From Reticulitermes lucifugus (lineage: Eukaryota > Arthropoda > Insecta > Blattodea > Rhinotermitidae), in assembly GCA_026260175.1 (NCBI GenBank), contig JAKCWW010006466.1, forward strand, positions 1 through 21,282: DNA of 21,282 bases, written 5' to 3'. The notes under the pieces are model-generated. The model did no database searches. It was not told the DNA's origin and saw only the letters and a list, made by a program, of their open reading frames with translations. Position 1 is the stretch's first letter. Each line of letters begins with the position of its first letter. The position numbers and the translations under genes were made by a program. Positions 1 through 10,872 of this stretch are shown here, one piece after another.

Positions 1-61
1 CAATGGCTTTTGCCTTGTATGGATGTGCTGGAATGTGTAATAAATACAATACAATACAATA
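1..61 (+). repeat. Repeat tail with an ACAAT microsatellite
   Basis: A short unique-looking stretch ends in AATAAATACAATACAATAC followed by further ACAAT units up to 61, a period-5 array. Such simple tails are typical of the 3' ends of RTE-type LINEs and SINEs. The body would lie to the left of the window. No target duplication could be seen. Confidence 0.4.
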
Positions 62-554
62 CTATCTAGCAACCCGAATTTAATGTACACAACATTGTTT
101 CACGACGTATATGCACCGTCTTAACTACTGACTATCTAGTAAATCGTAACCATAGATTAATACCTTGAACAGACTGGAAACTCCGTGGCAACGTTAAGCT
201 ACACCGCCTTCCCGCGTAATTGTAACGGCAAGGTTAACTCACTGCTCCTGGTGGTAACTTTTGGAACTATGTAGTATGACATCAGCAAAGCATGTCATTC
301 TCTGCCATACCCTCTCCTTCGCCGCCACACCATTCAAAATAACACTAAAAAAACAGCGAACTTCGAAATTCTTATAAACATACTAAATACACTTATTAGG
401 CAATAGTATTTTAGATTAGATTTTCTCTGACATATTTATACTCACATCAAAATATAATGTAAAATAATACGGTATATTTATTGCCAAATACATGTATTCA
501 GTTGTTTTGTAACAGTGATGTAATGCACGGAAAATGCAGAATATTAAGATTCAA
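62..554. other. Non-coding stretch, no feature recognised
   Basis: AT-rich with a somewhat higher G+C patch at about 180-320. I see no gene, RNA gene or paired repeat ends. Confidence 0.5.
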
Positions 555-625
555 AATTATAGTCTTGCGGGTTATGGGACTGTGTAGTCTGACTGGTGGG
601 TACCGACCGTTCCTGTTGGCTAGCT
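555..625 (+). mobile_element. Fragment of a dispersed repeat (sense copy)
   Basis: The plus strand reads YSLAGYGTV, a stop, then SDWWVPTVPVG. This resembles a signature I recall from Blattodea repeats (GYD.VWSGRWVPTFRRN). The similarity breaks off near 625. Two other pieces that may belong to the same family lie at 16785-16990 and 19050-19125. Confidence 0.3.
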
Positions 626-1359
626 CAATATTAATTTGTAAGTGTCCTAGCTAGAGGGTGAACAGGTGCAGAAAAGTGCAGTCACAGGTGTACCCTCAAT
701 GCTTAAGACTTTTATTGTTCACAAATTCTTGACGTAGGACAAAGAAGGCGATAGTCATCATGTTATTATTTGTATTATTTGTGAGAACCAACTGCAACAC
801 CGATTGCATTATTTAATAAATTTGTTTCATGGACACTGCGAGTTATTCAAAGAACCCAAAATAATTCATCAATGACCCTGTGATTACTTCAACCTCGCCC
901 TGGATAACAAGGCCCTGTGATAATATGAAAAACACGGAGAAGTCCTTTGACTGAAGCGGTTCTTGGAAATCCAGTGCACATCAGCAGGAAGTTAAGTCCG
1001 GTGTACAGTATAAATTCACATATTAGGGTCAGGACCACATACGATGGATTTCAAAGTCCTACTAACTGATATCACAAGGACAATCACACACTCAAAACTA
1101 CTTACAATGTTGAACGTTCTCGAAGTAGAAATAACTGCCTCCATCATACACAACTGTCGCCACATGAAATAAATTAAATACATATGCCATAACTATGATT
1201 ACATGAGTAAAAAGCTTCATTTTTGATGGTGACATTTTCTTTACAGTAAACACAACACTAATACACTACAGTTGCAGCACTACCCAGTGCTACACAACAG
1301 TCAACACACAAAACAACAACAACACAAAGTGTAATATAAAATACAACTTCAATCTGAAG
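626..1359. other. Non-coding stretch, no feature recognised
   Basis: I found no frames with exon-like splice sites and no inverted termini. The region around 1255-1330 is rich in ACA words but is not a clean microsatellite. Confidence 0.5.
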
Positions 1360-1445
1360 TCACTGAGGTCCCAGATGACAGTGTGCACAGACAACGACCA
1401 CATGGTCATTCTTCATCACTTGGAACGGCATTTTGTCACTGTTGC
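1360..1445 (-). CDS. Possible terminal exon, unidentified
   Basis: On the minus strand an acceptor-like TACTTGTTTACAG precedes a short open frame, NSDKMPFQVMKNDHVVVV followed by CAHCHLGPQ and a TGA at 1362-1360. This frame needs one base from an upstream exon. In phase 0, which the exon-like segment at 2216-2336 would supply, the reading is ATVTKCRSK and a stop instead. Either could be the end of a gene, or neither. Support is weak. Confidence 0.18.
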
Positions 1446-1589
1446 CTGTAAACAAGTACATGATTTTAAATGGTAATCAACCTCTTATTATTCACACAAC
1501 AGTTTGTGCTGTGAGCAACACAACTTATTAACATGAAAACACTTCATACATGGTTAAAGCTGTCTCCATGTTTCATTAAGCACCACACA

Positions 1590-1765
1590 GTGACAGTTTA
1601 CATGGGTTAGGAGGTACAGAACATTCAGCCACTTTACCCAGAGTATGGACTGAATAGGTGGCTGGGCCGGGCCTCAGAGATTGTCTGGATACTATGAAGA
1701 TGAGAGAAAACTTCTCCCCTGCCAGAAACTGATGGATGATTCCTTGGTCATCTAGCCCACAGCAT
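1590..1765 (-). mobile_element. Decayed dispersed repeat
   Basis: Translated on the minus strand it gives CGLDDQGIIHQFLAGEKFS, then IFIVSRQSLRPGPATYSV and HTLGKVAECS. This order resembles the widespread translated signature of the type LDDRGSIPG...SRPALGPTQPPIQWVPGALSLG found in predicted proteins of many arthropod genomes. The resemblance is recalled, not computed. The copy has stops and no visible ends, so the family is left unnamed. Confidence 0.45.
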
Positions 1766-2215
1766 TGCCTTCTTGTAAAGCAAGCAGTTGCCCAAAAAGT
1801 ACAGAAACTTCACACATTACATGCAGCATGAATATTTATTCTGTGTTTACGAGCACCCTGAGAAGATCAAACCCATCAGCAACAACACATCTTATATACG
1901 ATGATGTCAATATCTTCCCTCTACATCTAGTCCCCCCAACTAATCTCCTCCATTGAGTTGTGAACAAGGGCCAGTGAACTGTTTTCTCTTCCAGTCATTT
2001 CCTCTGACCTACAAAGCACATAATTTTGGAAATGACACATCATGCTACATGCCCTGCCAATCCTTTCTTTCTTAATTTTGTAACTTTGATATCATTTGGT
2101 GAACAGCGCATTTCATTATGCAGTGTAGTGCACTATCATCTGTAATAACACAATGCACATACATCACACAATAACTATTATTTTTAAATTATAAAAATTA
2201 TACTTGCACACTTAC

Positions 2216-2336
2216 CTGTTCCAAGACAGTGTTAAGGTACGCATTCCTTAGTTCCTGAAGGAAAAGGTTCACCATGACAGCAAACAGTTCCTTGTCTTTT
2301 TTAACACCAGTCTTCTCTCCTATGCTGGTGATTTTT
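2216..2336 (-). CDS. Exon-like segment of an unidentified gene
   Basis: The minus strand has a strong donor, GAACAG|GTAAGT, at 2216/2215. Upstream, a TTATATTCTTTGTAAG acceptor gives an exon start at 2336; a later CAG would start it at 2324. The frame reads KITSIGEKTGVKKDKELFA and then VMVNLFLQELRNAYLNTVLEQ, a helical-looking, charged and hydrophobic mix unlike the surrounding noise. I do not recognise the protein. A single exon cannot prove a gene. It lies about 11 kb downstream of the FAM110 stop on the same strand, so it would belong to another gene. Confidence 0.33.
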
Positions 2337-2501
2337 CTTACAAAGAATATAATACACAGCACAATGACTGGACTACAGTCACGCTTGTCAAACACTAAGT
2401 ACAACAAAGACACTAACTACAACATTGGTTTACAACTTTCCCCAATTTCGTCACTTTGGTCATTACGTGTAGGTTTACATTTATGTTCATGTCACGTTAG
2501 A

Positions 2502-2648
2502 TTAGGTATCTATTGGCATATTTGGTATATTTAGGTCGTTAGCTATTTAAGTATTTAGGACTTAAGTTAGGTTAGGTTGCGTTAGGTATTTATTTGGCCA
2601 TTTGGAACATTTGGCACATTTCGCTCTTTAGGTATTTAGGTTTTTAGG
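2502..2648 (+). repeat. Interspersed TTAGG-rich patch (insect telomere-like)
   Basis: Nine TTAGG words lie in 147 bp, including a GTTAGGTTAGGTTGCGTTAGG core near 2566-2586 and repeated TATTTAGG and ATTTGG variants. TTAGG is the telomere unit of most insects. The array is degenerate and interstitial, so it is either an old telomere-repeat insertion or a simple-sequence expansion. Confidence 0.6.
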
Positions 2649-2702
2649 TCTAGGCTAGGTTGGGATATTAATTTATTTCTATATTTACTTACTTTCTTAT
2701 AT

Positions 2703-2724
2703 ACATATATATATATATATATAT
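2703..2724. repeat. TA dinucleotide microsatellite
   Basis: An alternating AT/TA run of about 20 bp, starting with a single CA interruption, followed by TTTATTTATT. It adjoins the TTAGG-rich patch. Confidence 0.8.
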
Positions 2725-4294
2725 TTATTTATTGGCAGACTAATGTTCTCCAACCAAACCTTACACCTAGAATCTGCACACTCATAAGTTTAAGTGAAAA
2801 ATGGCAAAAACATCGGTAATTCTTGTGGGTACGAGGGCCAAGGCTTCAATTTACCTCCTCACCTCTGCCAATTATTTCTGTTTTGGATGAAAACATCATT
2901 TTTATTCCAAACCAAAATCGTGAAATGTGGATGCAGTCTTTAGCAAGGAGGTTGAGCTTGATGATCCAGTTCATACAATGTCTGCAATAGTTCCTTGGTG
3001 TCAGCACTCACATTTGTCATTTCAAAATCATGATTGTTTGTTTTACGTTTAAGATGGAGTACCAATAGTATGACTTAAAACCAGCACACTTGCCAGTTAC
3101 ATTTATTGATTTGGTTACAACAACTTTAGACCTTCAAATTTCAAATTTTTATTTACAGCCATGATCAGTTGACTTGTGGGATAATAAAACTGTCACAAAT
3201 TTTATTTATAAAGCTTACTTCCAGAATCCAGTGACTTGTATCTAAGACGTTGTTGCTTCATGAATGTGATGCATTGCAGCCATGGTTTGGGCAGCTACAC
3301 TTACAGGGCCCTAAATTCAATTGCAACAGAAGTTAGACTGTGGTTGCATGTCCTGAAATTTAAACAACTACCTTTGGGTGAAAGTTAGGTTTCAGCTACT
3401 CCAGACTTCCAATAGTGAAATTTACTTCTACAGAACCACAACAATCCTGTTCGTATATTGGTCATATGCCCATTACTCTTCAAACAGTAACGACAATGCT
3501 GAGAAATTAAACTTTTACGTGCCAGCAACTGGAAGAAAACTATTAAATTATCAAAATATGTGCTGTAGAAATTGATGTTCATAGTCACTTTTATTTTGTC
3601 CAGCATCTACCTGTTTAAGTTGTAGCAAAAACATAACTATATGTAACTGAAATATGCAAGGAATATGCCCCATAGGTTTCCTCAAGGGATGTTTCCAATG
3701 ATGTTTTATATTCCACTGTTATCGCCACAGTCTATCATTAAACTTTGAAAAACCACCATAATAATAGATATCTTTATATTTATTATGTGGAAGCTGTATT
3801 GGATTGGCTTGTAAACACAACTTTTCATTTCCTTTCAGTTTTACTTAACATATTTTATACAGCAAATATCTTACATTTTACAAACCTAGAGCACTGCTTT
3901 GAATATTTCTTGTTCTGAGCTACAATGTTAAGTTCCTACTATCCTTAAATTCGCACAGAATTAATAATATACCAGATACATCTGCATCTAAAGAATTCTT
4001 TACTGGATCAGCACTTATTTTGACCATGAGATATGTTTTGAGTCAGCACTCTGTCCCATTAAAATACTGAGTTACCTATTACTTATCCAACAACAGAATA
4101 CTAAAAATGCAGTTGTATGAAATACTAGGAAATCAAGTAGAAATGCTTGGTCCTGGATTTATCACCTGGTGTTCCATGAATGTTCACCGTTTATGAAAAT
4201 GAATCTGCTTCAATCCTCACATGAAAGAGTGGAGAAGCATCTTCTGAGTTGCACCTTACAGAAAGAACTCCTCTACAAAACTGGACCACAGGCT
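2725..4294. other. AT-rich non-coding stretch
   Basis: Short frames on both strands near 3378-3606 overlap each other and have no splice or domain evidence. Nothing else was recognised. Confidence 0.5.
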
Positions 4295-4500
4295 GAGTAT
4301 ACCTGTTTTTGTTGGACCCAACTGAGTTTGTACTGCCCCACCCTCTCATCCAAGGAAGGAAACAAATCCAGTTTCATAAACATGTGTTTCTTGCTTTTGG
4401 AAAGCTAGATGTTGGACAAGTCCAGAAACAATTGAATTCTATTTGTAACAGACCACTGTCAGAACACTACAGAATTGAAGGAAATCAGGGCTTATGTATT
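4295..4500 (+). mobile_element. Decayed dispersed repeat
   Basis: One frame gives LDPTEFVLPHPLIQGRKQIQF, interrupted in similarity, then KLDVGQVQKQLNSICNRPLS and EHYRIEGN. This resembles a recalled repeat signature with MMDKVQKPSNSECYTPSSEPFRI. It is an open frame of 79 codons from 4309 but has no flanking gene structure. I treat it as repeat-derived, not as a gene. Confidence 0.35.
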
Positions 4501-5840
4501 TTTCAGTACATTGGTGACATGCTAAAACAAGTAATGACATCTCAGTGACATTATGTAGTTCATGAATTACCAGGTCATTGTTACTGCTCTTACTGCATTT
4601 CACCAAGGTATGAACTACAGTACAGTACAGTACCTTTCAACTACACGCAAGTTTATTTATTGAAAATTAAGGAGTCATAGCAAATTGTTTTGGACAGCAG
4701 TAACAATCAGCAAGTCAATTCTTTACTCTAAGACTATAAAAAGCTACAATTTTTATCTATGCTGATACATTATTACTCATATGTTTATAATTTAGCACAA
4801 ATTGTATATTTTCAAATCATGGACTAGTCTGTCTATACACATCACAAACATTCTAGTTGTCTACATAAATACACTGCATTATGTGGAAGACAATTTCCTT
4901 TCACTAATGAAACTGCTGTTAAATGTTTTAAGGAAGCTTGGATTTGCTGTACCATCTGCAAATAAATATGACAAAAACAATGTTGAATTTACCATTGGAA
5001 TGAGCAATATATGTCCTATATACTCTAACAAACTATTAAAACCATTCTTAAAATTCAAGAGCCATAACTGTGTCAAGTATCACACTAAATTATTTACATC
5101 AAGCAATTCAGACTTCACGTCGTACACTGGTAGACTTAGCAGAAATAATTTTGGGGTTCACAAACAGTAAATAAAGTGTTTTTTCTGTATCAGATAAAAA
5201 ACTTTTGACACATGCAGGCTTTGCATATTACAAATACATATTACAGCAAAGGCAATGGTATTGTACCAAATATTTATGAGTACAACTGGCAAAGAGACTT
5301 TCTAAACAAAGACATTTAATCAAGATTTCACCGAATTCTTAACAATCACTCATAACCGTTTAGGATTCTGAATTTCTGGAACATCAGTGAAGTCAATTTG
5401 GAAGATCTTAAAAAGGTACAAATTTGTTCACATGAAGAAAATTCCAGAAAGAATTTACACATAAACTGATACATTTTAAAGCAGAAACTACACAAACCAA
5501 TGATTCATTGTCACTAGTACAGGAGGAATGATCATTTCACCATGCTGTGTAAATACATTTCTTTGTAAAAATTTTACCACTGCCAGCCAATTTCAACTTA
5601 CTTTTTTTTCTTACTGTGTTTTTGTCTTATCATAAACTGAAGATTATTTGCTTTAGAAAAATATAGTCATTTTGACAAAAAAGAGAAAGAAATGTTAGGC
5701 CAGCTCTTCTACTAGCTGGTTTAAAAAAGTGAAGTCTAAGAAAAATTATTTATTACAAAATAGAATTTCAGCATACAATACTGCTACATTTGAAAAGTGG
5801 TTATAATTAATAAAATTCAAAGCTATAAAACACATAGGTT
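4501..5840. other. AT-rich non-coding stretch
   Basis: It contains a short AGTAC run at about 4614-4633 and a 122-codon open frame on the plus strand (4802-5170). The frame matches nothing I know, is rich in Asn, Ser and Tyr, and lacks gene context. I do not call it a gene. Confidence 0.5.
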
Positions 5841-6160
5841 TGGAGTTCTCACTAATGTGAACCCATCTCCTTTTTCCAGTTTCCTGTTACCTCCTCCATC
5901 TTAGGCCCAATATCTTCCTCAGCACTCTATTGTCGAACACCCTCAGCCTATGTTCCTCTCTCTCAGTGTGGCAGACCAAGTTTCACACCCATATAAAACA
6001 TGAGGCAAAACTATATTTCTGTATATTTTAATCTTCATATTTTCAGATACCAAACCAGTAGTACAGAAGATTTTGGAATGAATAGTCACAGGCATTCTCT
6101 GAATTTAATCTGCTCTCCATTGTCTTACTGCATGCAATTTTGATGCTGTTACAGAATTCT
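5841..6160 (-). mobile_element. Decayed LINE fragment (reverse transcriptase C-terminal region)
   Basis: On the minus strand, with frameshifts, the translation runs RLNSENACDYSFQNLL, then KIKIYRNIVLPHVLYGCETW, SATLRER, LRVFDNRVLRKILGL and MEEVTGNWKK. The LYGCETW and LR.I.GP..E..TG.W motifs are typical of the region after the reverse transcriptase in arthropod non-LTR retrotransposons. At least two frame breaks and several stops show it is dead. The piece ends just before the codons where a plus-strand fragment at 7062 begins. Confidence 0.75.
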
Positions 6161-7061
6161 TCATACCATTCATTTATGTTGCTCTGTATATTATGCATTA
6201 CACGTCACAGAAAAATTTAAGAGATTATCAACATTTTAGGAACAAGTAATAAATTATTAGTGACAGACAAAATATTAAAATTAAACATGGCTATTCTGAG
6301 AAACTGCCAACAGAATGAATGTGAAAAGTGCCAAAGCAGGGACCATTTAACAAAGAAACATTAGCATCGGGCTCAGCCAAACTAATATGCCATGCTGAAA
6401 CACAAGCATTCAGCAGAACCAGAGCCACTGAGAGTGGGTTCAGGCCCCGGTGAAAAAAAAAATTTTGGGCCCACCAGCAAGGGCAGGCCAACTAAAAATC
6501 TTTACACTAAATCAAAAAGACTGACTGTCAGTTGAGGAGTGACTTGGGCTTAGTCTGAAAGGATTAATTTGTAAATCGACAAATAATGATACTACCAAGA
6601 AAGACAAAAACACATGCAACATAGTCGGGCCCCAGTAATCTGTACTCGCTTCCTCCCCATCTCATCAGCACTGAGCAGTTCCCAATATTCCACCACTCCC
6701 ACAGTTGCTACATAGTCATTCTGCTGTTTTACTTCTTGCTATTGACGTTTCTTTGCAGTGCTAATGGTTTCGGATGTCCCATTACTTATTCCATGCCTAT
6801 GTGACTGTGCTGTTCTGAAGGACTGAACTATGCAATACATATGCAATTCACTGTGCACAGTTCACCAGTACCAACTCCAGAGTAACTCAGGGGAAGTTGG
6901 TTTCCACATATATTGTGTTTCAGTTATGTTATTCATATAACGATATAGGCAGACTAACACTGTGGAAAATGTAGTGGCCATGTCTCTCTCTGCTGATTAC
7001 AGCAAAGATCCCCGTTTGTATGCAGACTTATATACAAGCACTATAACCCTAGCTTTCAGTG
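6161..7061. other. Spacer between the two inverted LINE pieces
   Basis: About 900 bp without recognisable LINE sequence. A T-arm-like GGTTCAGGCCCCGG at about 6428 is followed by ten A residues, but no matching A box is present. The stretch could be a later insertion between the two LINE pieces. Confidence 0.4.
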
Positions 7062-7200
7062 ACAATAATATCCATTTGTTAGGGTGATCAAATCAAGAAG
7101 GATAAGATGGGTAGGGTATTTCGCACACATGGGAGAGACCCTATATGCATACAGGATGTTGGTTGGAAAAACTGAATGCACTTTACCCTTGAAACACTGT
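7062..7200 (+). mobile_element. Decayed LINE fragment (C-terminal SRR.RW.GH motif)
   Basis: The plus strand encodes VRVIKSRRIRWVGYFAHMGE and then YAYRMLVGKTE, matching the common IKSRRMRWAGHVARMGE...VLVGKPEGKRPLGRPR end of arthropod non-LTR retrotransposon proteins. Similarity fades after about 7200. It is the part of the protein that directly follows the segment found in reverse orientation at 5841-6160. No 3' tail or target duplication was identified. Confidence 0.7.
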
Positions 7201-7892
7201 GGCCAAAGCAGGAAGTTGACAACTCACCTTCATCTAGTGCTGTCTAGAATGTACAAAACTTTGCTTCCATGCCCCCCACACGCATCATCGTGTTGTGTTT
7301 ACACAGAAGGCAAATTGTAATGTGTTCTCTCTACTGCTATCTTGTCATGAGCAGTGTCATTCGCACTCCTTTCAGATTACCATATCAAAATCCGTAAATC
7401 TTTTCACGCATTATAATGTATCATGAGGTCTAACACAGCATGTCTCTAATTACTCAGCACAAAAGAAGAACATGAACTGACAGTCAAAACTGGTTCCTTG
7501 TTATGTGTATTTTTAACACCTTTTATTTGCGGGAACATACAGGCTCTGTATTTCTACATATCAGCAATTATAAATAATAATAAACAGATATAGAACATTT
7601 ACTGAAAGCAATTCTCAATTTTAGACTTATTTCAGCACAGACTAACATAATGCAGAAAAATGGGCAGATGTCCTTTTGTTTTTGGAACAATTAACTAGTG
7701 CCAAGGTTAAGAATGCATGGAGCTATAGCTCCACTCCCACAACGTCTCATGGCATGATCATCGACAACTTTACCTTTACTGTTCACTTCTGATACTATGG
7801 AGTTATACTGACACAATGTGTTCATAAATGAAGAATTTGAATAAAATAATTTATGACACTGATTAGTTTCAGTAACTTAATACACATAACTA

Positions 7893-8077
7893 CAGTCAAA
7901 CTAGGTTATAACATCATAAAAGGAACTGAATATTTTGTGTCGTTACAAACACATGTTGTTCTAACCAAAGAGTATAATACTATGGTTAACAGTGAGGAAT
8001 TAATTGGTACTACAGAATATCTGACGCTATAGACGAGGTGTCGCATAAACTGATGTTGTTATAACCGAGTTCGACTG
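7893..8077. mobile_element. pogo/Tigger-like MITE with TA target duplication
   Basis: The ends form a terminal inverted repeat. The left end reads CAGTCAAACTAGGTTATAA from 7893, and the right end, reverse-complemented, reads CAGTCGAACTCGGTTATAA from 8077; 22 of the first 25 positions agree. Both ends are flanked by TA (7891-7892 and 8078-8079), the target of the Tc1/mariner/pogo superfamily. The 185-bp interior has no reading frame, so the element is non-autonomous. The CAGTCGAAC...GTTATAAC terminus resembles Tigger/pogo ends; the exact family is inferred. Confidence 0.83.
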
Positions 8078-10677
8078 TACTTAATTTAAATTATGATAAC
8101 ACACAGTATTTTTATTACAACGTGTGATACGTACTGACAGGTAATGTCAAAAGCCCTCTTAAATCCACCTATGACTTAGCTGTATTGCTTATTACAGCTG
8201 TATACATAAGGAAAAATTTATAAACATGCAGAATATGAAAAACTTCTTAAAACTGGTACATTTTACTACGATTGGAATAGACTTTCATAAATATAAAAAA
8301 CGTTCATTTCAAAACAGGGCAACCAGTCACATTCTCAAAAATATTGCAATTAACACAGCACTTTCAAGTTTTATAACACTATAAACTTGCCTAGAGAATT
8401 CCACTTTCAAGAATTAAAATGTATGTGCAATGTTTAAATGAGACTAATCAATGTTTTTATCTGAGCAGCATAGTAATTAGAAAGTGAATCAGCAACATCA
8501 TTCCTTCACTATTATGATACAAAAGCTATTGCATTACACTACAACTATACCAAAATAAAATGTAGTTGAATGAACTTTTTTCACATCTCAAACGACAATC
8601 ATTTTCAAACAGTGTGAAATTTTTACTGATGTAAACACAAAGTGTGGATAAGTTTTACATATTTTCAAAAGCAGTCCAACAGAATGTTATGGTTATCAAC
8701 TCCATGAAATTGCTTACAACCTTTGGTGTCCTCAGTCTCAACAATCAACAAAATCATCTTCATATACAAGAAAACACAAATTAAATTACTATGATGTGAA
8801 GTAGGTTCCAGTGTAAGAAACGCTAGTTTCATGTCTGCCCACACTCATGACAGAAATTAAGACAAAGCTATCCTCAACAATATAAACGTAACACAGTCCA
8901 ACATAACTCTTTTTATTAAAAAAACAATAAACAACTAGCATCATTTTAAACATTTTGCAAGCCTGACAATGACCCAATTCAGTCGAAACGTGTAGCAGTT
9001 TTATAAAATAAAAGTTACTGTTTTTGTGATAAAAAGTTTTGCTGGACTGCATTATTTACACATTACTAATTTATGAAATGCAATGTCTTCTGTCATCAAA
9101 GCTATTCTTGCTGATCATTAGGTTTAATAAGATATAGCAAATGAGGTGCATTAGCAACATAAGCAATTTACCTTATGAAATTCCTATTATTTTAAATGAG
9201 AACAATATAATTTTCATCTCAACTCACATGCCACTAACAAGCACCCTCGTGTAAGCACAGTAATGAACCTCCAGGGGCCATAAAAGTAGGAAATTTCTTA
9301 ACTAGCTAAATACTACGTATTAGCTCTTCAATGGGGAATCTGCCTACAGAGTTGTTACTTACATGATGAGTTCAGTGCTAAGGAACTGCAGTTGATATGG
9401 CAAATAATTAAATAAATATAGTTGATTGAGATCCCACCTGTTCAGAGGGTCATGAGCCACTGCTGACAGAAACATTGAGAATGATAACTTCGGACTGATA
9501 CACAGGCTTCAGATTATTATATATATGTAACTACATCCTACACAAACATTTAACATTCTGATATAATTTACCTGCCTTTAATTTTCCCATTTGTTCACAG
9601 CCACCACAACAATATAAGTGAGATATTAATAATATGCAAACAGCTGTGATAATTTCTACTGTTTCCATAGCAAGTTTTGACACCATAACATCAAGCTGGG
9701 AAACAAATTACAGTTTATAGTTAAGTTTGTTCATCCTGCACCATGGCATTATTCAGCCTACAAGTATGCCCTGCACAGTATTATTTACAGCAAAACTATT
9801 CAACTGAAGGTTCATTTTCATAATATTCAAATTTAAGGCAACCCCCGGTAATTTAAATGCTAAAAATAAATGGAAAGCTCATCTTGTATTCGGGTAAATC
9901 TGATAATGACAATCCTGACTCTTCAACGTGTTATTCCAAAATATCTCTCAAAACACCTTATGTAACAAAACTTAACACCTAAATATGGCAGGTACTCTGA
10001 ACACAACTTACAATATCTATACAAAAATAACCATATGTTTATAAAAGGGCACATACAATTACCAGCAGACTGTCACCTGAACCTACCTCACACTTAGTTA
10101 ATGTACACTATTAACAACTCTCTCTTCTCAAAACAGTTTCTATACACATTTTGTAACTTTACATACCAAAACAGATTCAGAACAAATGAAAATGTCCATA
10201 TACAGAATGTTTTATATAAAATTACTGCTCAAACCATATATCTCTATAATTTAGGTCAGAATATAACAAAAGAAGCATCCATAATAACAGAAGTCTATTT
10301 GTTTAATTTTCTGTTTTTGTGTGGATCTATCACAACCACATTAACAATTAATGTATCAGTTATATGTCATTCCACATTGCTACAGAGAAGATAAAATTTA
10401 CCTACCTCTATCATTTATCCGTCTACATTGAGGCCAATATTTACGGCAGTGTTGAAAACACAGCTAAGTTAAACAAAACTCATCTGGTTGTTACGTGAAA
10501 CAGCATGAAATCCTTGTCTGACACATCTAATTGCAATATTATAGGCCACAGATCAGCAGCTGATAGAGCAGTTCTTACCGCAGAAGATGTCATTTACTGT
10601 TCCGTCCAACAGAATCCTTATTATGAGATCCATTACCTCTATAGAAATACTGCAAAGATTCAAAATAAGCAATAACA
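8078..10677. other. AT-rich non-coding DNA downstream of FAM110
   Basis: Apart from the hammerhead-like motif at 8963, I saw no gene, RNA gene or element termini. Part of it could be a long FAM110 3' untranslated region; several minus-strand AATAAA words occur, for example near 8911. Confidence 0.4.
8963..8990 (+). other. Hammerhead-like core remnant
   Basis: The sequence CTGACAA, a short GAC...GTC stem, and GAAACG follow one another, resembling the catalytic core of type I hammerhead ribozymes (CUGANGA, stem II, GAAA) carried by Penelope-like elements and retrozymes. The core G at position 8 is A here and no stem III or cleavage triplet was found, so it would be inactive. It may equally be a chance or repeat-derived motif. 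Confidence 0.22.
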
Positions 10678-10872
10678 CAGTGGTATGCAACCTTTTTTAA
10701 CTGCAGACCACTCAGACACGAGTGATTTGGCGAGGTGCCACAAAGGCCTTTTAAAATATAAACTAATATATTCAACACATGAATATTATGTATTAGTAAA
10801 AGGTTCCACAAGCCACTTAGAAAAGGGTCGAGGGACAAATGTGGCATGTGGGCCACACAATTTGCACCACTG
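10678..10872. mobile_element. hAT-type MITE
   Basis: The left end reads CAGTGGTATGCAACC and the right end, reverse-complemented, CAGTGGTGCAAATT, a typical hAT terminus (CAGTGGT..CAA). The 8 bp outside each end (CAATAACA and CATTAAAG) agree at five positions, consistent with a decayed 8-bp target duplication. The interior has near-palindromic pieces and no coding capacity, so it is non-autonomous. It lies 2.3 kb downstream of the FAM110 stop. Confidence 0.62.

Noticed and set aside
4802..5170. 122-residue plus-strand protein
   Set aside because: It is the longest uninterrupted frame, but its composition follows the AT-rich DNA, it has no domain, no splice context and no neighbours.
6420..6450. 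SINE suggested by a T-arm-like GGTTCAGGCCCC and a following A run
   Set aside because: No A box lies at the expected distance of about 45 bp upstream.
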